Source: JAZIHH01 sp036678685 | GTDB lineage: Bacteria > Bacillota > UBA4882 > UBA10575 | Reading direction: 5' to 3' | NCBI GenBank assembly: GCA_036678685.1 | Contig: JAZIHH010000008.1 | Location: 1 to 7,273, forward strand | Length of the DNA stretch: 7,273 nt | Shown: one piece after another, positions 6,475 to 7,273 of the stretch | Numbering within the stretch: the stretch's first letter is position 1 | How the letters are laid out: every line of letters begins with the position of its first letter | Notes under the pieces: generated by a model | What the model saw: the letters and a program-made list of their open reading frames with translations, nothing else | Told to the model about the DNA's origin: nothing | The model's database searches: none | Program-made: the position numbers and the translations under genes

Positions 6475-7273
6475 TCAGTCACAGGTAATGCATATTTTCA
6501 AACCTTCACATTCCATTGCGAGCGCAAAAGCTTTTTTAATCTCGGAAAGCGGAAAACGATGGGTAATCATTTGACCGATATTAATCTTTTTCTGCATGAT
6601 AATCTCTGCCGCCTGTTTGAATTGTCTGGTCGTAAACCCGGAGCTTCCCAGCAAGGCAACTTGTTTATAATGGATCAGGTTGGGATCCAATGTTAAGGTG
6701 GATGAACCCGGGAAGCCGCCAAATAACATAACCCTGCCGCCGGGTCGGGCCAGACTCAGAACAGACTCGGCAACTACCGTATTGGCAACGGCAATTATTA
6801 AAGCGTCAACGCCTCTCCCCTCGGTTACTTCCCGGACAACCTCGTTCAAATCTTGTTTGGTGGGGTCAACAGCCAAGGCGCCCAGCTTTTCTGCAATTTC
6901 CCTGCGGTGGGCTACCGGTTCACTGACAATAACCCGGCCGGCGCCTTTTAATTGGCTGACCAAAACATTCAGCAGGCCCATAGGACCGGCGCCAACCACC
7001 AGAACATTATCTCCCAGGCAAATATCACAGTCCTCTACGGCATTAATCACACAAGCCAGGGGTTCGGACAAAGCCGCTTCTTCCAGGTTGGCGTCAGGGG
7101 GGAGTTTTACCATGCCGGCAGCGGCATAAGGCTGAGAAACTTTAATGTACTCGGCGAAAGACCCATTACTCAACAAAGTCCGGTTTGGGCAGAGTTCAAA
7201 GATGCCTCTTTGACAAATATAACAGTCCCCGCAATTCAGGAAAGGTGGCAATGTCACCAGATCCCCGGCGGTA
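6475..7273 (-). CDS. Zinc-dependent medium-chain alcohol/polyol dehydrogenase, 5' end cut by the window
   Basis: Probably an NAD(P)-dependent cytosolic oxidoreductase of the sorbitol/threonine dehydrogenase-like MDR family, oxidising a secondary alcohol of a sugar or polyol. The frame stays open to the right edge (T-A-G-D-L before the GTG at 7257), so that GTG is not the real start. About 265 residues remain of a usual 340-350; the N-terminal part with the first catalytic zinc ligands lies outside. Visible are the structural-zinc cysteines, spaced Cys-x2-Cys-x2-Cys-x7-Cys (about 7233 to 7189), an EPLA motif around 7065-7054 where sorbitol dehydrogenases have a conserved Glu, a Rossmann GAGPMG loop near 6990, and an SEP at the end of the second strand, whose acidic residue would favour NAD. 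The end is a typical MDR helix and strand, stop TGA. It is the most upstream gene seen; 86 bases separate it from the ATPase. Family confident, substrate unknown. Confidence 0.9.
   Translation of the reverse strand, partial: TAGDLVTLPPFLNCGDCYICQRGIFELCPNRTLLSNGSFAEYIKVSQPYAAAGMVKLPPDANLEEAALSEPLACVINAVEDCDICLGDNVLVVGAGPMGLLNVLVSQLKGAGRVIVSEPVAHRREIAEKLGALAVDPTKQDLNEVVREVTEGRGVDALIIAVANTVVAESVLSLARPGGRVMLFGGFPGSSTLTLDPNLIHYKQVALLGSSGFTTRQFKQAAEIIMQKKINIGQMITHRFPLSEIKKAFALAMECEGLKICITCD

Overview
This window is most of a carbohydrate or alditol catabolic operon, with every convincing gene on the minus strand. Transcription runs from the right edge to the left. The order is: zinc-dependent medium-chain dehydrogenase (5' end outside the window), RbsA-type ABC ATPase, RbsC-type permease, periplasmic sugar-binding protein, FGGY carbohydrate kinase, class II (FBA/GatY-type) aldolase. 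A strong hairpin with a T-rich run on the minus strand lies about 110 bases after the aldolase and is a good candidate for the operon terminator. The promoter and any regulator must lie to the right of the window.

The parts fit one job. The ABC system imports a sugar or polyol, the dehydrogenase oxidises it (probably an alcohol to a ketose), the FGGY kinase phosphorylates it, and the metal-dependent aldolase cleaves the phosphorylated ketose to a triose phosphate and an aldehyde. With only one kinase in view, a ketose 1-phosphate giving dihydroxyacetone phosphate plus an aldehyde is the simplest route. The substrate cannot be read from the sequence.

The most notable point is in the ATPase gene. 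It reads in a single frame from 6388 to 4868 with family motifs throughout, except for one TAG at 6122-6124. That codon stands where the family has the Q-loop glutamine of the first nucleotide-binding domain (HQE). One C-to-T change from CAG explains it. It could be a sequencing error, a recent null mutation or amber suppression; the window cannot decide. None of the six genes ends with TAG (three TAA, three TGA).

The organism looks like a member of Bacillota: Shine-Dalgarno sites are strong and purine-rich (AGGAGG, GGGAGGTG), intergenic gaps are short, and base composition is moderate. The binding protein has an ordinary secretory signal peptide with no lipobox cysteine, which points weakly to a cell with an outer membrane. 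The genus cannot be named from this window. Apart from the amber codon and the unassigned substrate, this is a recognisable metabolic operon, and I see no sign of a new type of system.
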